NCBI GenBank assembly: GCA_001692895.1 | Contig: KV748191.1 | Location: 124,001 to 188,000 of the forward strand | Reading direction: 5' to 3' | Source of the DNA: Cenococcum geophilum 1.58 | Lineage: Eukaryota; Ascomycota; Dothideomycetes; Gloniales; Gloniaceae | DNA: 64,000 nt | In this document: piece after piece, positions 39,016-52,345 of the stretch | Numbering within the stretch: the stretch's first letter is position 1 | Layout of the letters: each line of letters starts with the position of its first letter | The notes under the pieces: generated by a model | The model's input: the letters and a program-made list of their open reading frames with translations, nothing else | Told to the model about the DNA's origin: nothing | Database searches by the model: none | Position numbers and translations under genes: made by a program

Positions 39016-42000
39016 TTTAAATCCTTACCAATCCCCTTAGGAGGATAGCCGGTTTAATTTTTCTATAATGCCTCTAAAAAGAAAACCGATACCTATACCT
39101 AACGGTAATACGCTGGCGATATAACTATAGAACGCCTTAGGATCTAGTGTAGACAAAACCGCTAAAAGCATACTAGTAGCATCTAAGCCATTTTCTAAAT
39201 CTTAAAATAATTAGATATCTATAAATGCTAAAAACTAGTTTAACTTATATACCTAGGCTTAATAGGAGCTTAGTAAGGTTACTAGCGTCCTACCTAATAC
39301 CGCTAATATAAAGGAGCTAGATAAGCTAGCTAAGAAAATAGCTAACTTATAAAGCATTATTAATTTAATAAAGCCCTCCTATTACCTCTTTAGTAAAAAG
39401 TATAAGTTATGTGGCGAATATATACGCTGATTAAATCTTAACGCCCTAATTAAGAAGTTACTACCTAATATTAGCAATACTACTTAACAGTATTTTAACC
39501 GGTGGATTGCCGCAGTTAAGAACTAATTTAAGGTTAATAACGCTAACTATAACTATAAGCGACGCATGCGCTAGGCCATTAAAGGTCTTATAAAAGAAAA
39601 GATAATTACCTAATTAGTTTATTGCCGGTTAGGTACTAAGGATAAGGGTCCTTTACTATAGGATAAGTTTAAGACTATAGTCTAAGACTAGATCAGAAAC
39701 CCTATAGTAAGACGCTTTAATAACGCTATAATATACTATATAGCTATTATAAAGGAGAATTAGAGGTTTAATGTCTTTCTAGCCCATATGTGTAGCTTAG
39801 AGGACCTCTTCTCTTATACCCCTTTTATTAATCCTAAATAATAGGTAGAATTTTAGTTTTTATATCTCCTAGCCTACCTATAAGCAGAGCTCTTTCGCTA
39901 AAACTTTGCCTAATAGGTAAGAACCGCTAAAGACCTCTTTAACGAAATCCGCTGTGTAAAGTAATTACTTAATACTACAAAGCTCGCAGAAGATCGCATA
40001 AGTAGTAGTAGTAAATTATCGTATATAAAGCGCGGTTGCAGTATAGGCTTTATAGAGTTAGGCTTAGGGAATAGAACCTAAAAAGGGTAACGCTTTAAGT
40101 AAACTCTTAGGGAGACTACCTAAAAGCTAGATGGCTTAGGGGACCTTCTAAACGCTAGTGCTATATATATAAGTTAAAGGACCGTAGGTAAATACCGTAA
40201 AGAACACTAAAAGTAGGCTAATAAAGAGAAGTTAGCTCGGGCTTTAGAAAACCTAAAGCCCTAGTAGCGTATCTCTCTTAACTATAACTAGGGCCTAATA
40301 TAGAGGGAGAAAAGAAACGCATTATAGTATATATTATAATAGATACGCCCTAGGGCGAAGTCCGCCTATATACTTTATATAATAATAGGTGCTAAATTAA
40401 CCTTATTAATTAAGACGTCGTCTATAGGTTTAACCTGCCTATACGCTATATATTACGTTTACATAAACCTATTATATATTTCCTTAATAGCAACTAGATA
40501 ACAATCTAGGATGCCTATAATCTAATAGTTACTACTAATAACCCCTAGGGTACCCCTTATACTATTAGCCCGCAGACCTTTTAGGGCGGCTTATTTAATA
40601 ATTATAATATAGTTTTTAGATAGGATTAGCTTACAGAAGCAGATCTATTAATTAGCTTCCGCTTTAGATAGTTTATCTAGGGTACTTTAGACCCTAGACG
40701 CCTCTAAATAATTACTCTTAATACTCTCCTAGTAGATATTAAGGCTAGCGAAACAGTCTATTCGCTATAGCTAGAAGACTCCTTCTTTATACCGGTTATA
40801 AATATAATAAAGGACCTGTTATTACTGGTAGTAAGTACCTATATAGACCCTCCAAATATAGAGATACTAATTATAAATATAGTAGAGGACCTGCCGTCAC
40901 TAGTAGCGAGCACCTATAGAGACCCTCCGGTGCTAGCGCAGATCGCCTATATATAAGGGGGAGGTGATTAAAACCCTAAAACTATTAAGTATACCTGCGA
41001 AATATATATCGGCCGTATCCTTTTTTTCACTAGCTCTTAGAAGCACACTACTACGTAATGGTTGCTTTAACCTCTATAGCCCCTGGCTTGCTAAATATAT
41101 ATAAGGAGGAAATTAATATCTTCTTTAATAAGCTAGTAAGTATGCTACCGTAGAACTCTAAGTACAACTATGCGATTAACTTAAAAGAAGGCAAAACGCT
41201 ACTATAAATGCCCCTCTATAACCTCTTATAGAAAGAGTTATAGATCTTATAAGAGTACCTAGATAGTGCTCTTAAGAAGGGCTAAATTAGGCTTAGTAAG
41301 TCGCCTGCTAAAGCGCCTATCCTCTTTATACCAAAAGTAGACGGTATAATGCAGCTATGTATTAACTATAGACGCCTAAATAAGATTACAATTAAAAATT
41401 AGTACCCCTTACCGCTGATTAGCAAACTCTTTAATAGGCTTAGCTATATAAAGATATTTATAAAGCTAGATCTTTATAATGCGTACTATAGGATTTATAT
41501 TAAAAAGGGAAACGAATAAAAGACCGCATTTAAGACACGTTATAGTTACTTTAAGTACCTAGTAATACCCTTTAGTCTTACTAACGCCCCTATAACTTTC
41601 TAGAGCTATATTTATAAAGCTCTAAAAACCCTAGTAGATACTATCTATATAGTTTACCTAGATAATATTTTTATCTACTTAAATAATAAGGACAAGCATA
41701 TTAAGTACGTTAAGTAGGTACTATAACAGCTCCGCGCTTAAGGCCTATACACTAAACTATTAAAATATATCTTTTATACTAAGAACGTTAAGTTCCTAGG
41801 CTTTATTATTACCCCTAGGGGTATTATAATAGACCCTAACCGTGTAAAAGCTATTAAGGAATGGCCTAAGCCTAAGTCCTATAGGGACATTTAGGTCTTC
41901 CTTAGCTTTACTAACTTCTATAGGCGATTTATCTAGAACTACTTAGATACCGTATACTCCCTATACGTATATCTTATATAGGCATATTACAACCTAACGT

Positions 42001-44724
42001 TAGATAGGGAGAAGAAGTAAAAGCGTAAGTTAAAAGGGCTTACTAAATAGTATTAACCTTAGTTCTGGCCTAATAACGCGTAGTAGGCGTTCTAAAAGCT
42101 ACGCGCTATATTTATATAGGCTTCTCTACTTTACTACTTTAACCCTAATTTACCCCTAATAGTAATTACTAACGCTTCTAATTATACCTATAGTAGTATA
42201 CTTCTACAGCCTTTAAGGTAAGAAGATTAACTCTACTAGCACCTAATTGCTTATTATAGTTAGAAGCTTACTAGCCTAAAAGTACGGTATAATATATATA
42301 ATAAAGAACTACTCGCTATAGTGTAATACTTTAAGATATAGCGCTATTACCTTAAATACGCCGCGTATATAACGCGCGTGCTCTATAATTATAATAATCT
42401 TAAGTACTTTATAACTACTAAGAGCTTATTTACTTACTAGGCCCGGTATACTAAGGAACTAGCTAAGTTTAATTTAAGATTAAATATAAGCTAGGTAAAG
42501 TAAATCCCACTAATATACTATCCCGGCGCCTAGATTATACTAAAGGCTTTAAAGACGGCAGTAAGAGGACAATCCTTAATGCTATACTGCCTATATTATA
42601 GTAAAAGTTGTAGGTTATAGGCCTTATGGGCGGCCCTAGTGCTACTATACTAAACTAGTAAGTAGTATGCGTATAGTATGCAAGTAACCCTTATAAACTT
42701 GGCGCCGGCGGACTAGAGCGTCCTACTATTCTCTTTAAGACTACCTTAACTAGCCTAATAGCGCTTAACCCTAGGGAAGACCCCTTAGCCTAGGCTACGG
42801 TCCCCCGTAATAACCTAGTAAGTTACCTACACATTATATATTACTTCGCTAGCACCAACTTTATACAAAGTCTTGTACTATGGTAAGAGGTAGTAGTAGC
42901 TACCCTAGCCGAAACGGCGTTTATAGAACACCCCCCTAAGTTACTAGTTAATTTTATTTATAGAGTATAAAAAAGGGACGCCTTTATACGCTCTATATAT
43001 AATTAGTTAACCTAGAAATAAGTTCCTACTAGTAATAAGGACTATACCTTTAATAATTAAGGACTCCTAAGGTAAAATAATAAGGTCTAGGTGCTAAATT
43101 ATATACTATTATAATAAGAGATCCTTAAGCGAAATTATAACGATCCTACGGGCGGCTATTATAGTTTTAACTATACCTTTAAGGTAATCGCGTAAAAGTA
43201 TACTTAGAATGGCCTTACCTAGGATCTCTATAAATACCTAGATAATTATAATGCCTACTAACGCTCTAAATCGCGCTACTATAAACCCTATAGTAAGCTG
43301 CAGCCTCTTTAGGCCCCTACCCGAGCCTAGCGGTATTATTTACTTAACTTTATTATAGATCTTCTAGAGTTTAAGACTCCTAATAGCGTAGAGTATAACT
43401 CTATCCTTATTTTTATAGACCATTTTATAAAGCTAGTGCGCTACTATCTAGTATATAAGATAATTAATGCTATAAAACTTATAGAACTCTTATTTAGAGT
43501 CTTTATATAAATAGGGCCTTTAGATAATATTATCTCTAATAGGGGTAATATATTTATAAGCGAGTACTAAAGCACTATATGCTACTATCTCCGCGTTTAA
43601 CGTAAACTTAGCACTATATTTTACCCGTAGATAGATAGTTAGATAAAGCGTTAAAACTAGGAGCTTAAGATATACCTATATATATTTATAAACTAGAAAT
43701 AGTCTAATTGGGCCTCCCTACTTAAAGAAGCAGCCTTTACCTATAACTCTAAGGTCTATACTATAATAAAGCGTTCCCCTATTAAGCTCGCCTATAGCTA
43801 GTTACTAAACGTCCTAAATAGAGTCCTAGATAGCATCTAAGACGCTTAATAAGGTAGGAAAGAGTCCAAGTTAACAAATGTCTAACTTATAGAGACGTAC
43901 CTATAACGCCTGCGCCTTACATATAAGGTAGCGGCGGCGTCAATAATATACGCCTAAAAGCTTTAGGTAAAATACTACAATCGTCACCACCTAGCTAAGC
44001 ACTTCGCCGTCAGTAAACGAGTCCTGCTTTCCTCTAAGAATATCCATATAAAACGTCCCTATAAAAAGCTTAACTACAAGTTTATAAAACCGTTTTAGAT
44101 CCTAGAGCGTATAGGGTAGTAAGTATATAAGCTAGAGCTTCTATTTACTATAGCACGGCTCTACCTAGTCTTCTATATCTCCCTACTAGAGCCTTATAGG
44201 TTACGCCCTAGGTTTTAACCCCTAACAGTAAAAGAGCCTAAGGAAGGCAGCTAGGAAGTAGAAGTAATTATTGCCTACTAGGATTGTGCTAAATAACCAT
44301 AGTACCTTATTAAATGGCTAGGATAGTTAAATAAGTATAATAAATAGAAATACGAGATAGAACTTAAGAATTATTAATAACTACTAGATAAGTACCACAA
44401 GCGGGATACCCTAGCCTTATAGCTAAAGCGCAGGCGAAAAGTAAGCGCCGCTGTTAAAATATAACCTGTATTAAAGCGGAGTAGAGGACGTCCTAAGGGA
44501 TTAAAGAATAAGTAACGATTACTATAAGAACTATAGCCTTAATTTAGAAAGCACCCTTCCTAAACTTAGTCTATTACTCTATACTAGCTAAGCAGATTAT
44601 TTATATATTAGAGAATAGGCCTGTTTATAACTGGGGTCTATTTAACCAGGGTTTATAACCTACTAGTGACCCGCTAGTGGTAACCTATACCAACAACTTA
44701 TATACTATTCTATATATATACTAC

Positions 44725-44983
44725 TGTCGGTACCAATTTAATGGTATAAGTGAGTCGTGTTTAGGGGCACGAAATACGTATAGTATCGTATGCTTATTTA
44801 GACGGTGGTGACTGTCGATTCTATTAAGGTGGGCTACGTGGTCTATATACTAACGCACCTCCCCCCTAAGCTAGTGTTTTAGGAGTGCACTAGACGCGTA
44901 AGCGAACCGAACGCGTAAACGCGTACTTGGTATATTAAACCGCGTAAGCACGCAGTTAGTACAGCAGGTGCTGTAATTATATA
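44725..44983 (-). repeat. LTR of copia C (3' LTR in element orientation)
   Basis: 259 bp beginning TGTCGGTACC and ending AATTATATA, matching 50746-51004 with only scattered transitions. Target duplicate ACTAC directly precedes it. Confidence 0.9.
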
Positions 44984-47900
44984 CTAGCGGTACTTGGAAA
45001 ATGGAACCACTTGCGTATAACCTCCGTAATTGCCTTAATAGAACTATAAAAGACGTAAGAAAATATATAGGAAATCCCTCCCGAGGTGCCTTTTGGGTTG
45101 CCTTCCGAACGGTACTCCAAGCTGGCCGTAAGTCCTGCTTACGGTCCGTAAAATAAACTATACACCCTTTAACGGGCCGTAAATGCACTATACGGCCTTC
45201 CGAACGGGCCGTAACTAAACCGTAAATGCTCCGTTAGTCTCGCTCTACCCATTCTATAACCTTTAGGTTAAGCTTATTTATGTTAATTAGGGTTTTAAGA
45301 GCTTAATACGGCTTTGCCTTCGTTATAGCGTTTGCTAAGTTATCTCCGCTGCTAATCCATTTAACCTCCGTAATCTCGCGTTGTTCATAAACCTAATATA
45401 AGCACATTAGGTCGACCATAAGCCTCTTCTCTTATATTGTACCTAGTTTGACTAGGCAGTTATAGAGGGACTTTAAATTGGTGTATAAAACCAGGGGTAG
45501 CTGCTCTAGTTATAGGATCTTCTGGATTATTAATTTGATTACGGCTGCTATATTAAAGCTATAGGCTAGTGCATATAGTTTAGAAGCTAGTACACTGCGG
45601 GTTACTCACTTATATTTAATTAAAGACCAATATAGTATATTTACGTTTTGATTATGGTCCGTAAGTACAATTACGAAGCCAATTTGCGATAACAGGTCCC
45701 TATTATTGGCGAAGGAGGCGTCCATAAATACCATTACGCTAATAAAATTTAGGTCTAGCGGTATAAAAGTAAGTCCTCTTGTCGCGTTGTTAATCTGCCA
45801 TTAAATACGCTTATTAAGCTGCTTAATATTTTCTTCTTATGGATCTACTGCCTGGGCCGTAAAGGATAAGTTATAGGCAGATTCGGGTTAATAAACTATA
45901 GCAATATAGGCACCTCTTACACGCTATGCAGCGTATTAGTCCTTTATATTTATAGTTTTACGGGTCTCTCCGCGGGAACTAGTAAGGTCCGTAGGCTTTA
46001 CCGTAATAGGCTTTAGGTTTTAAGCTTAGCGTTCCTAAGTCAGCTAGATTAAGTTGCCCTTTTATATAATTAAGCCTCCGTTAAACTTAATTAGAGTCTG
46101 CTCAGTTAACTGCTCCCATAGCTTTACTAGGAACTTAGCCTCTTATAGTTTAGTCTCTTCTACGTCCACAAAAGTTTAGTCCGCTAAAAAGAGGGTATCG
46201 TCTATTTAGAGTCTAACGATACTAAGGCCGTTCAATAGGGTATATAGGAGGTAAGGGTTATAGGTTAACTACTCCATCTTAAGTTTACTAACATAGTGCT
46301 AGTAGTACATCTTAAACTAGTGGTTTCCAGCTTCCGGCACTCCGTAAAGTAGTTTTATAACCTATAAAATTGTTCCTAGTTACAGATTAAGCTCGAGTGG
46401 TGGCTGTATAAAGATATCCCTACTTAAGTAGGTATTAGACTGTATATAGGCTTGCGAGATATCCCGTAAGTAGAGGGCTACGGGTTTAGTTTGCTATAGT
46501 CCCGGCATAAGCGCAAGTATAATCCGTTAACTAACCCGTTAAATTATAGGCGATTACGTAAGGACGAGGTCCTTTCTCTGGTTATTATAAGCTTATATAA
46601 CGAGCCTTAACTTTTTAAAGGCTTTATTAGTACTAGGGTGCTTAATTTTATTAATAAAGCGTAAGTTAAATATACGGACGCCTTGCGGAACGTCTCTCTC
46701 CATTATAACCACAAAGACGCCCTTCTTAAGTAGTCCGTTAATCTCTTTACGTTATAAGTCCGTAAAAGGGGTTTCCTATACTAGAACTAATATATCCACA
46801 AGCGGAGATTACTTTGCAGATATGTCTGTGGAGGTTAGGTAATTCTCCGTTACGGGATTCTTACAGGGGCGTCCTCGGCCACGCTTTACAGCAGGTTCCG
46901 CAGGTTTATTAGGTTTCTAGGGGACCTCTAGGGTAAGTAAGGGTGCTTCTAGTTTATCTAATTCGGCAGGTGCTTCTAGTTCGTCTAGCTCGACGTTATA
47001 GATATTTTTAGGCCAAAAGTAGGGTTTTACGGACGTGCTTCTAAAGCTAGTTGGCCCGCTAGGAAGCTATACGCAGCACGTCTCATTTTCTACGGCTAGT
47101 AGACGGTAAGGTCCATTCCAACTGCCGCTTTTACGCCATATAAGGACTTCAGAGTTAAGCGGGAGGTTGTGTACTAAGGTCATATTAGGTCCGTTACGGT
47201 AGTACAGGGCGTTATTAATAGTTTATTTAGCCCGTAATTTAACTATTTCGGCTATTACCTTCCGTATTATAGCTGCTCGTTCCGTAATAGACGGGGTAGG
47301 GGGGCCTAGGTTGCTTATCCTTAGGTAGGCTCTGTAAACCAAGAGGGTGGGTACTAGTCCGTTAGGGCCAGCGGTGTCGTTAACGGCTTTTACGGCCATC
47401 TATAAAGCCAGTTCCTTTTAGATATCCTTACACTCGTCCATAATAATCTAATAAGCTCTCCGTAAAGCTAGGTAAGCTTACTTAATAAGCCTAACGGACC
47501 AATACGCCTTAACTGGAACAGCTTTTGTTAATATAGCCATAGCCATAGCATACTACTGGAATTCCTTGCTAATAAAGTTCCTACCGGCGTCGTGGGTGAT
47601 ATACTTAGGAGGTCTAACGTACGTGTCAATTTAGCAGGTCCGTAAAATATCCCAAGTATACTTTATGGATATATTTTGCAACTAATGGGCGGCTTAGTAG
47701 CGGGTTGCCTCGTTAATTATATATAATACTAGGCTGCCGTTAATATACATAATGTCTACGTACACTAAGTGGTTAAAGTCAAGGTCCTTATAAAGGGTAA
47801 ACTTAAATCTGCCTAGGGAACGTCCGTATTTCTGGCAAAAAGAGCAGTATTTGGTCAGGTGGTCGATTGCCTTTCTATTAACGTCGTCATGTCTAAAGCG

Positions 47901-50217
47901 TTCAAGAACTCTATATAGCTTTTCGGCTAACAGGTAGCCGAAATAGCGGTACAAACGGTGGATTTTAGTACTGGTAAGGTAGCACGGGTTATAGTTAAAA
48001 GATTCCTAAATATAGGTCTGTAAAGTCTCTCCCTATATAAGGAACGGGTGTCCAAATCGTCGTGTAATTAGTAGGGTGATATGCTTGCTTCCTAGGGTAG
48101 TTACAGGGCTAGTTAAGGTGTCCATAATATTGTTATAGTAGACCTATAACCTGTCCATATCTACAAGACAGAGTAGAAAAGGGGTGTCCGCTTTTACTAT
48201 ATGGAAGTTAACTAGGCCAATTAGGGTCTTAACTGCAACTAATCTAATTAATGCGGTTGAACTAATGCCAAATTAGACGTTTACGGCCCCAGCTTGCATA
48301 GTGTTAATGTCCGTATTATTATTTACGGTAGTCTTATATACAAGGTATTGTCCGTAACCTATAGTAGACTTCTTAAAGGCACCTATATCGATTATAACGC
48401 CATAGAATTCTTTAGGGGTATAGTGTTCTATAGTAATATATGCAAATAGGTCCTGTTCGCGGTCCGTAACATCCATAACAGGTCTAACGGGTGTACTTGC
48501 GGGCCAGTTTTTGGGTATAATTAAGTGTATAAAGGAGCGGTCGGCTAATACGGTCATAGTATTAAAGGCTTAACTGTCCGTAAAAGGTCTAAAAGTAGTT
48601 AGGAATGTCTCTAAGGTCTCCTATTCCTAAGCATCTAAGTTAAAGTCAATTATAAGGGCTTCTATTAACTCGTTAGGGGGCTCCTCTACTTCCTCTCCTT
48701 TATATTCCAAAATAAACTGGTTGATCCAGTTATTAAGTCTCTTCCTAGACTTATTATATTCTTCCTAGGTATACCTTATAGACCAATATCCTTCCTTACC
48801 GCATATAAAGCACTTCTAACTAGTTTGTCTGCGGGGGTATACTTTTGTACGGGAGTTACTATAGAGGTTGCGGGTAGAACCTAGTCGATGCGGATACTAC
48901 TAGCGGTATCAGCGGTCCGTAAAGTAGGCATCTAAATCAGGTTATGGATTTTACAGGTCCGTAATAAAAGCTTAAGTACTACCTGGTGGGTTTAAGGCTT
49001 CGTACGTTACAATAAAGGACCGTAAATCATTAATAAGGCCAGCTACGGTGTCTGCGGGCTTATAACAGGCGTATTTATAGAGTTCCATTTCCTAGCAGGC
49101 CGTAATTAGTTTGTTATGCAAGAAGTCGTCCGTTTAAAGCTTAATATTAAGACCATACTATAGGTGGCGGAGGTCTTTAATAAGGATTTATAGGCACTCT
49201 ATAGTTAATTTTTTAGTATTCTTATCCATTACGGTCCGTAACTTAGTCGCATTCTATTAGGTAAGGATATTACGCCTATATTCCGGTCCTTTAAAGTAGT
49301 TATATATGGCTTTGTATAGCTTATTAAAGGGAACACCAAGGGGGTTACTCTTAAGGTTAATGTAGTAGTGGTTAAGTGCTAGGCCGCGCAGCATAGTAGA
49401 GTAGGCTTAGCTAAACTCCTATTTAGGAATATCAGCCTTCTAACAGAGGTCCGTAAAGATGGTTAGTTTAAAGTTAAAGTTGTTGTTTTCACCGCTATAC
49501 TTGGATTCGTCGGTGTAGAGCTTAGCTAGGTTAGCTAGCTCCTTGCCGTAGGTCTTTACTTAGGTAGTTTGCGGGTCTATAGCTTACGGATTTATAGGTT
49601 GCGAATATATAGGTTGCGGATCTGTAGTTTAAACAACATAAGGGGTTTAATCCGTATTTTAGTTCGCGGGGGTATTATGGTCCATAATTTGGGTTACAGG
49701 GGTATTACGGTCCGTAATATGAGTACTAGGTGTACTTTAGCCAGTAAGATTAATTCCGAAACTGCTTAGGTTTATAGGACGAATTTGGTTAAGAGGGTTA
49801 GGTATAAGGCTAGCGATTATATTAAGTTTAGAAGAAGTAAAGAGTTCCTTAGTAGTGTTATACTCGTCTAAGATTTCTTCCTTAGTCTATTCCGTTCAGT
49901 CCTCCTTATATATTGTATTATATAAGGACTGTGCGATAATAACCCGTTTATTCCTTTTAACCTATACGCCTTAGTTATATAAAAGGGTCCGTAGGTTACA
50001 GATAGTAGTAGGGTTACATTCCTTAAAAATAGCTTCCGTAAAGTCCGCAAAGTCTTCCTAGTATTACTCCCATAGGTCGACGTTTATAAGCTTAAAGTAT
50101 TCGTACTTAAGGATTTTAAATTTAATATAGTTGTTAACGTCATCTATAGACGTAACGTCAACTCCTTATCTTCACTTCTTTTAACCTTTATTAACCTGCT
50201 TACTAATGTCTGCCATA

Positions 50218-50450
50218 CTATATAGTGTAGTATAGTACATAGCGGGTAGAAGAGGTCTTGTAAGGGTCCGTAAAATCGGTTGACGGGCCCGTAACGGTTC
50301 GTAGAAGGGTAAGGGGGTCTCCATAGGGTTTTAACAGGTCCGTAGTAGTTCGTAGGAGGGTAAGAGGTCTCCGTAACGGTCCGTAAAAGTAATTAACGGG
50401 TCCATAACGGTTCATAAAAGGGTAAGAGGTCTCCGTAAGGGGTCAGAGAG
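50218..50450 (-). repeat. Short tandem repeats in the copia C gag leader
   Basis: Units of about 70 bp containing GGTCCGTAA and GTTCGTAGAAGGGTAAGAG recur three times between about 50260 and 50450. On the minus strand they read as repeated PLTLLRT blocks in a short open frame. Confidence 0.6.
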
Positions 50451-50745
50451 GAGGCCGGGGTATTTTAGTAGGGTGTAGTGGTCGCGTTCTTAGTATAATC
50501 GTGTTCTTAATGTAGTTACGTTAACTACTAGTACAGTAGTTAATATCTCTAATTAAGGTAGAGCGTAAACGTCTTCTAAAACCAGGGTAGATTTAAGGTA
50601 ATTCTAGGTAAGATAGAGCGTTAGACGTCTTCCAAATCTAAAGTACTTTAATTCTCTTCAACTAAAATAGGGGCTTATAAGGTGGAGCGTTGGACATCTT
50701 CTAAGTAAGTGCGTATCTCCTAATCTATGCGCGCTTACTAATTAG

Positions 50746-51004
50746 TATTAGTACCAATTTAATAGTATAAGTAAGTTGTATCTAGGGGCACGAAATACGT
50801 ATAGTATCGTATGCTTATTTAGACGGTGGTAACTGTCAATTCTATTAAGGTGGGCTACGTGGTCTATATACTAACGCACCTCCCCCCTAAGCTAGTGTTT
50901 TAGGAGTGCACCAGACGCGTAAGCGAACCGAACGCGTAAACGCGTACTTGGTGTATCGAACCGCGTAAGCACGCGGTTAGTACAGCAGGTGCTATAATTA
51001 TATA
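50746..51004 (-). repeat. LTR of copia C (5' LTR in element orientation)
   Basis: 259 bp beginning TATTAGTACC (C/T and G/A changes from its partner) and followed by the ACTAC duplicate. Confidence 0.9.
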
Positions 51005-51039
51005 ACTACGTAAATAATATATAAGACTAAAATATAGGT

Positions 51040-51245
51040 TAGCGGCGGGTCTAATAGGTATATAGTCTTACCGTCCTAATCTAGCTATATATAAATAACC
51101 TATAACCTATCCGCGAAGTATATACGGCGCTACGCCAGTATAGCGTAAGGCTAAAGCAGGGTTAGTAGCGGATTTAATAGGTATATAGCCTTACCGTCTA
51201 CGAATCTAGCTGCATATAAATAACCTATAACCTACCTATAAAGTA
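51040..51245 (+). repeat. Tandem duplication of about 98 bp in the Gypsy B 3' UTR
   Basis: A segment around GGTTAGCGGCGGGTCTAATA to TAACCTATAACCTATC (from about 51051) recurs from about 51149 with transitions and a few small indels. Non-coding. Confidence 0.7.
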
Positions 51246-51624
51246 CTAGCGACCTACCTACATAAGTAAGCTTTAGAATATTTCTGGTCTACTAAAGTTA
51301 AGCAATAGTATTAAGCTCCACTAACTCTACCTATTAAATGGACTAATTAGGATTTTCTATACCAGGTATATAAAATTACTACTAGCTTAGTTAAATATGG
51401 GGGAGTCTTAGTAAGGCAAATTTAACTAATTAGATAACTTTAACCGCCGGTTAAAGTTCCTTAACATCTTTACGCCACGTACATATACCCATCTCTCTAT
51501 ACGCAAAATTAAGACGCTCTTTCCCCTCTAAATTTTTTTCTTACTAAGGTTTTTTATAGGGTTTTATCAAGGCTTAAGTATATAAAGGATTAGGGACGAC
51601 CCTTTTTAAAGGGGGGGGGGGCAT

Positions 51625-51847
51625 TATTAGGTAAAACCTAAGTAGATAGTTATATAGCCGTAAGGTATAGGCGACCCTGGGGCAACCTAGGGGTAACTTA
51701 CCCGTAAGGCACGTACTCTATATATACCTAGGGAAACCCCTTCCTACCTCGCATATAGACTCCTCCTTTTCCCTTAAGGATTCGTCTGTCTATATAATAT
51801 ACCTATTATTCTATTATTGGACTCCCTATCTATATCCTTACCTTATA
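51625..51847 (+). repeat. 3' LTR of Gypsy B
   Basis: 223 bp, starting TATTAGGTAAAA (original TG changed to TA). It follows an A3-G11 purine tract and is directly followed by the target duplicate GTTCC. Confidence 0.9.
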
Positions 51848-52345
51848 GTTCCTGCATAGGATAGAGCTGTAAGCTTTACCTTTATACTTAACTATATTAC
51901 TAATATCTATTTAGCAAGGCGCTAATTAATTACTTCTCTAAATAGGGTAAATAAATATCCCTCTATACTATGTTTACTTATTAAATTATCTCTAGACACT
52001 ATATTGCTTCCCTCTATAAAGGCTTAGCTTTCTATATTTTATTCTAAGTATTTTATTATAAAAGTCCTAGTCCAATATAGGTAGGTAATTACTTATTAAG
52101 CTGCGGCGTTATATAAAGGTAAAGAATTATATGGGAACTCTAATAGCTTACCTAAAGCTCTAGATATATTAGGCCTTATTATATAGGTAATATAGAGCAG
52201 TAATTTAATTATCCTTTAGTATATATAGGTGTCCTATTTTAAAGCTTCTTTTAGATTAGATAGAAGCTTATTAGTACCTATAGGCATATTAACTAAGCGT
52301 ATATTAGTTAAGTAAATTATAATAAAGCTTTATAGGTAATACTAC
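51848..52345 (-). mobile_element. Copia host element, central part (RT/RNase H remnant)
   Basis: Continuation of the copia element begun at 30103. Removing Gypsy A and B plus one copy of each duplicate joins 30736 to 38772-38790 and then to 51853 in one sequence. The minus strand holds a copia-like remnant resembling the GQLNYCSI segment near RNase H (about 52160-52200). No second LTR of the TGTCGGAC type is seen, so the 5' half is missing or cut by the next relic. Confidence 0.6.

Larger units (their letters stand above)
44725..51004 (-). mobile_element. Ty1/copia retrotransposon C nested inside Gypsy B
   Basis: Identical-length 259-bp LTRs at 44725-44983 and 50746-51004, with target duplication ACTAC at 44720-44724 and 51005-51009. 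The total is 6,280 bp. Coding remnants are on the minus strand: gag with a C-x2-C-type knuckle (CFICGKEG) around 48790-48815; protease with IIDIGAFKKST near 48390-48410; the pre-integrase/integrase segment HLTKYCSFCQKYGRSLG near 47810-47870; reverse transcriptase about 46850-46000; and copia RNase H (DASFANN, YTDSKSLYNC) around 45750-45420. Long open frames survive at 47694-47954 and 48273-48557, so RIP damage is lighter than in Gypsy B. The motif CCGTAA is strikingly frequent throughout. It carries gag-side tandem repeats at 50260-50450. Confidence 0.9.
38791..51847 (+). mobile_element. Ty3/Gypsy chromovirus-like LTR retrotransposon B, interrupted by a copia element
   Basis: LTRs lie at 38791-39015 and 51625-51847, with target duplication GTTCC at 38786-38790 and 51848-51852. 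An 11-G polypurine tract (51611-51621) precedes the 3' LTR, so it reads left to right. A decayed gag opens at about 39070 (ATGCCTCTAAAAAG). Pol remnants: reverse transcriptase from about 41340, with KLDLYNAYYRI and the catalytic box mutated to YLDN at about 41657; RNase H with the catalytic Asp changed to Asn near 42165; integrase about 43350-43900; and a chromodomain-like tail (YLIKWLG) near 44310. The element is split at 44724/51005 by the copia insertion; without it the length is about 6.77 kb, normal for chromoviruses. The 3' UTR (51040-51245) holds a tandem duplication. Confidence 0.9.

Noticed and set aside
44871-45188. Open frame of 105 codons across the copia C LTR boundary
   Set aside because: It runs from internal sequence into the LTR and matches neither RNase H nor any other copia domain frame.
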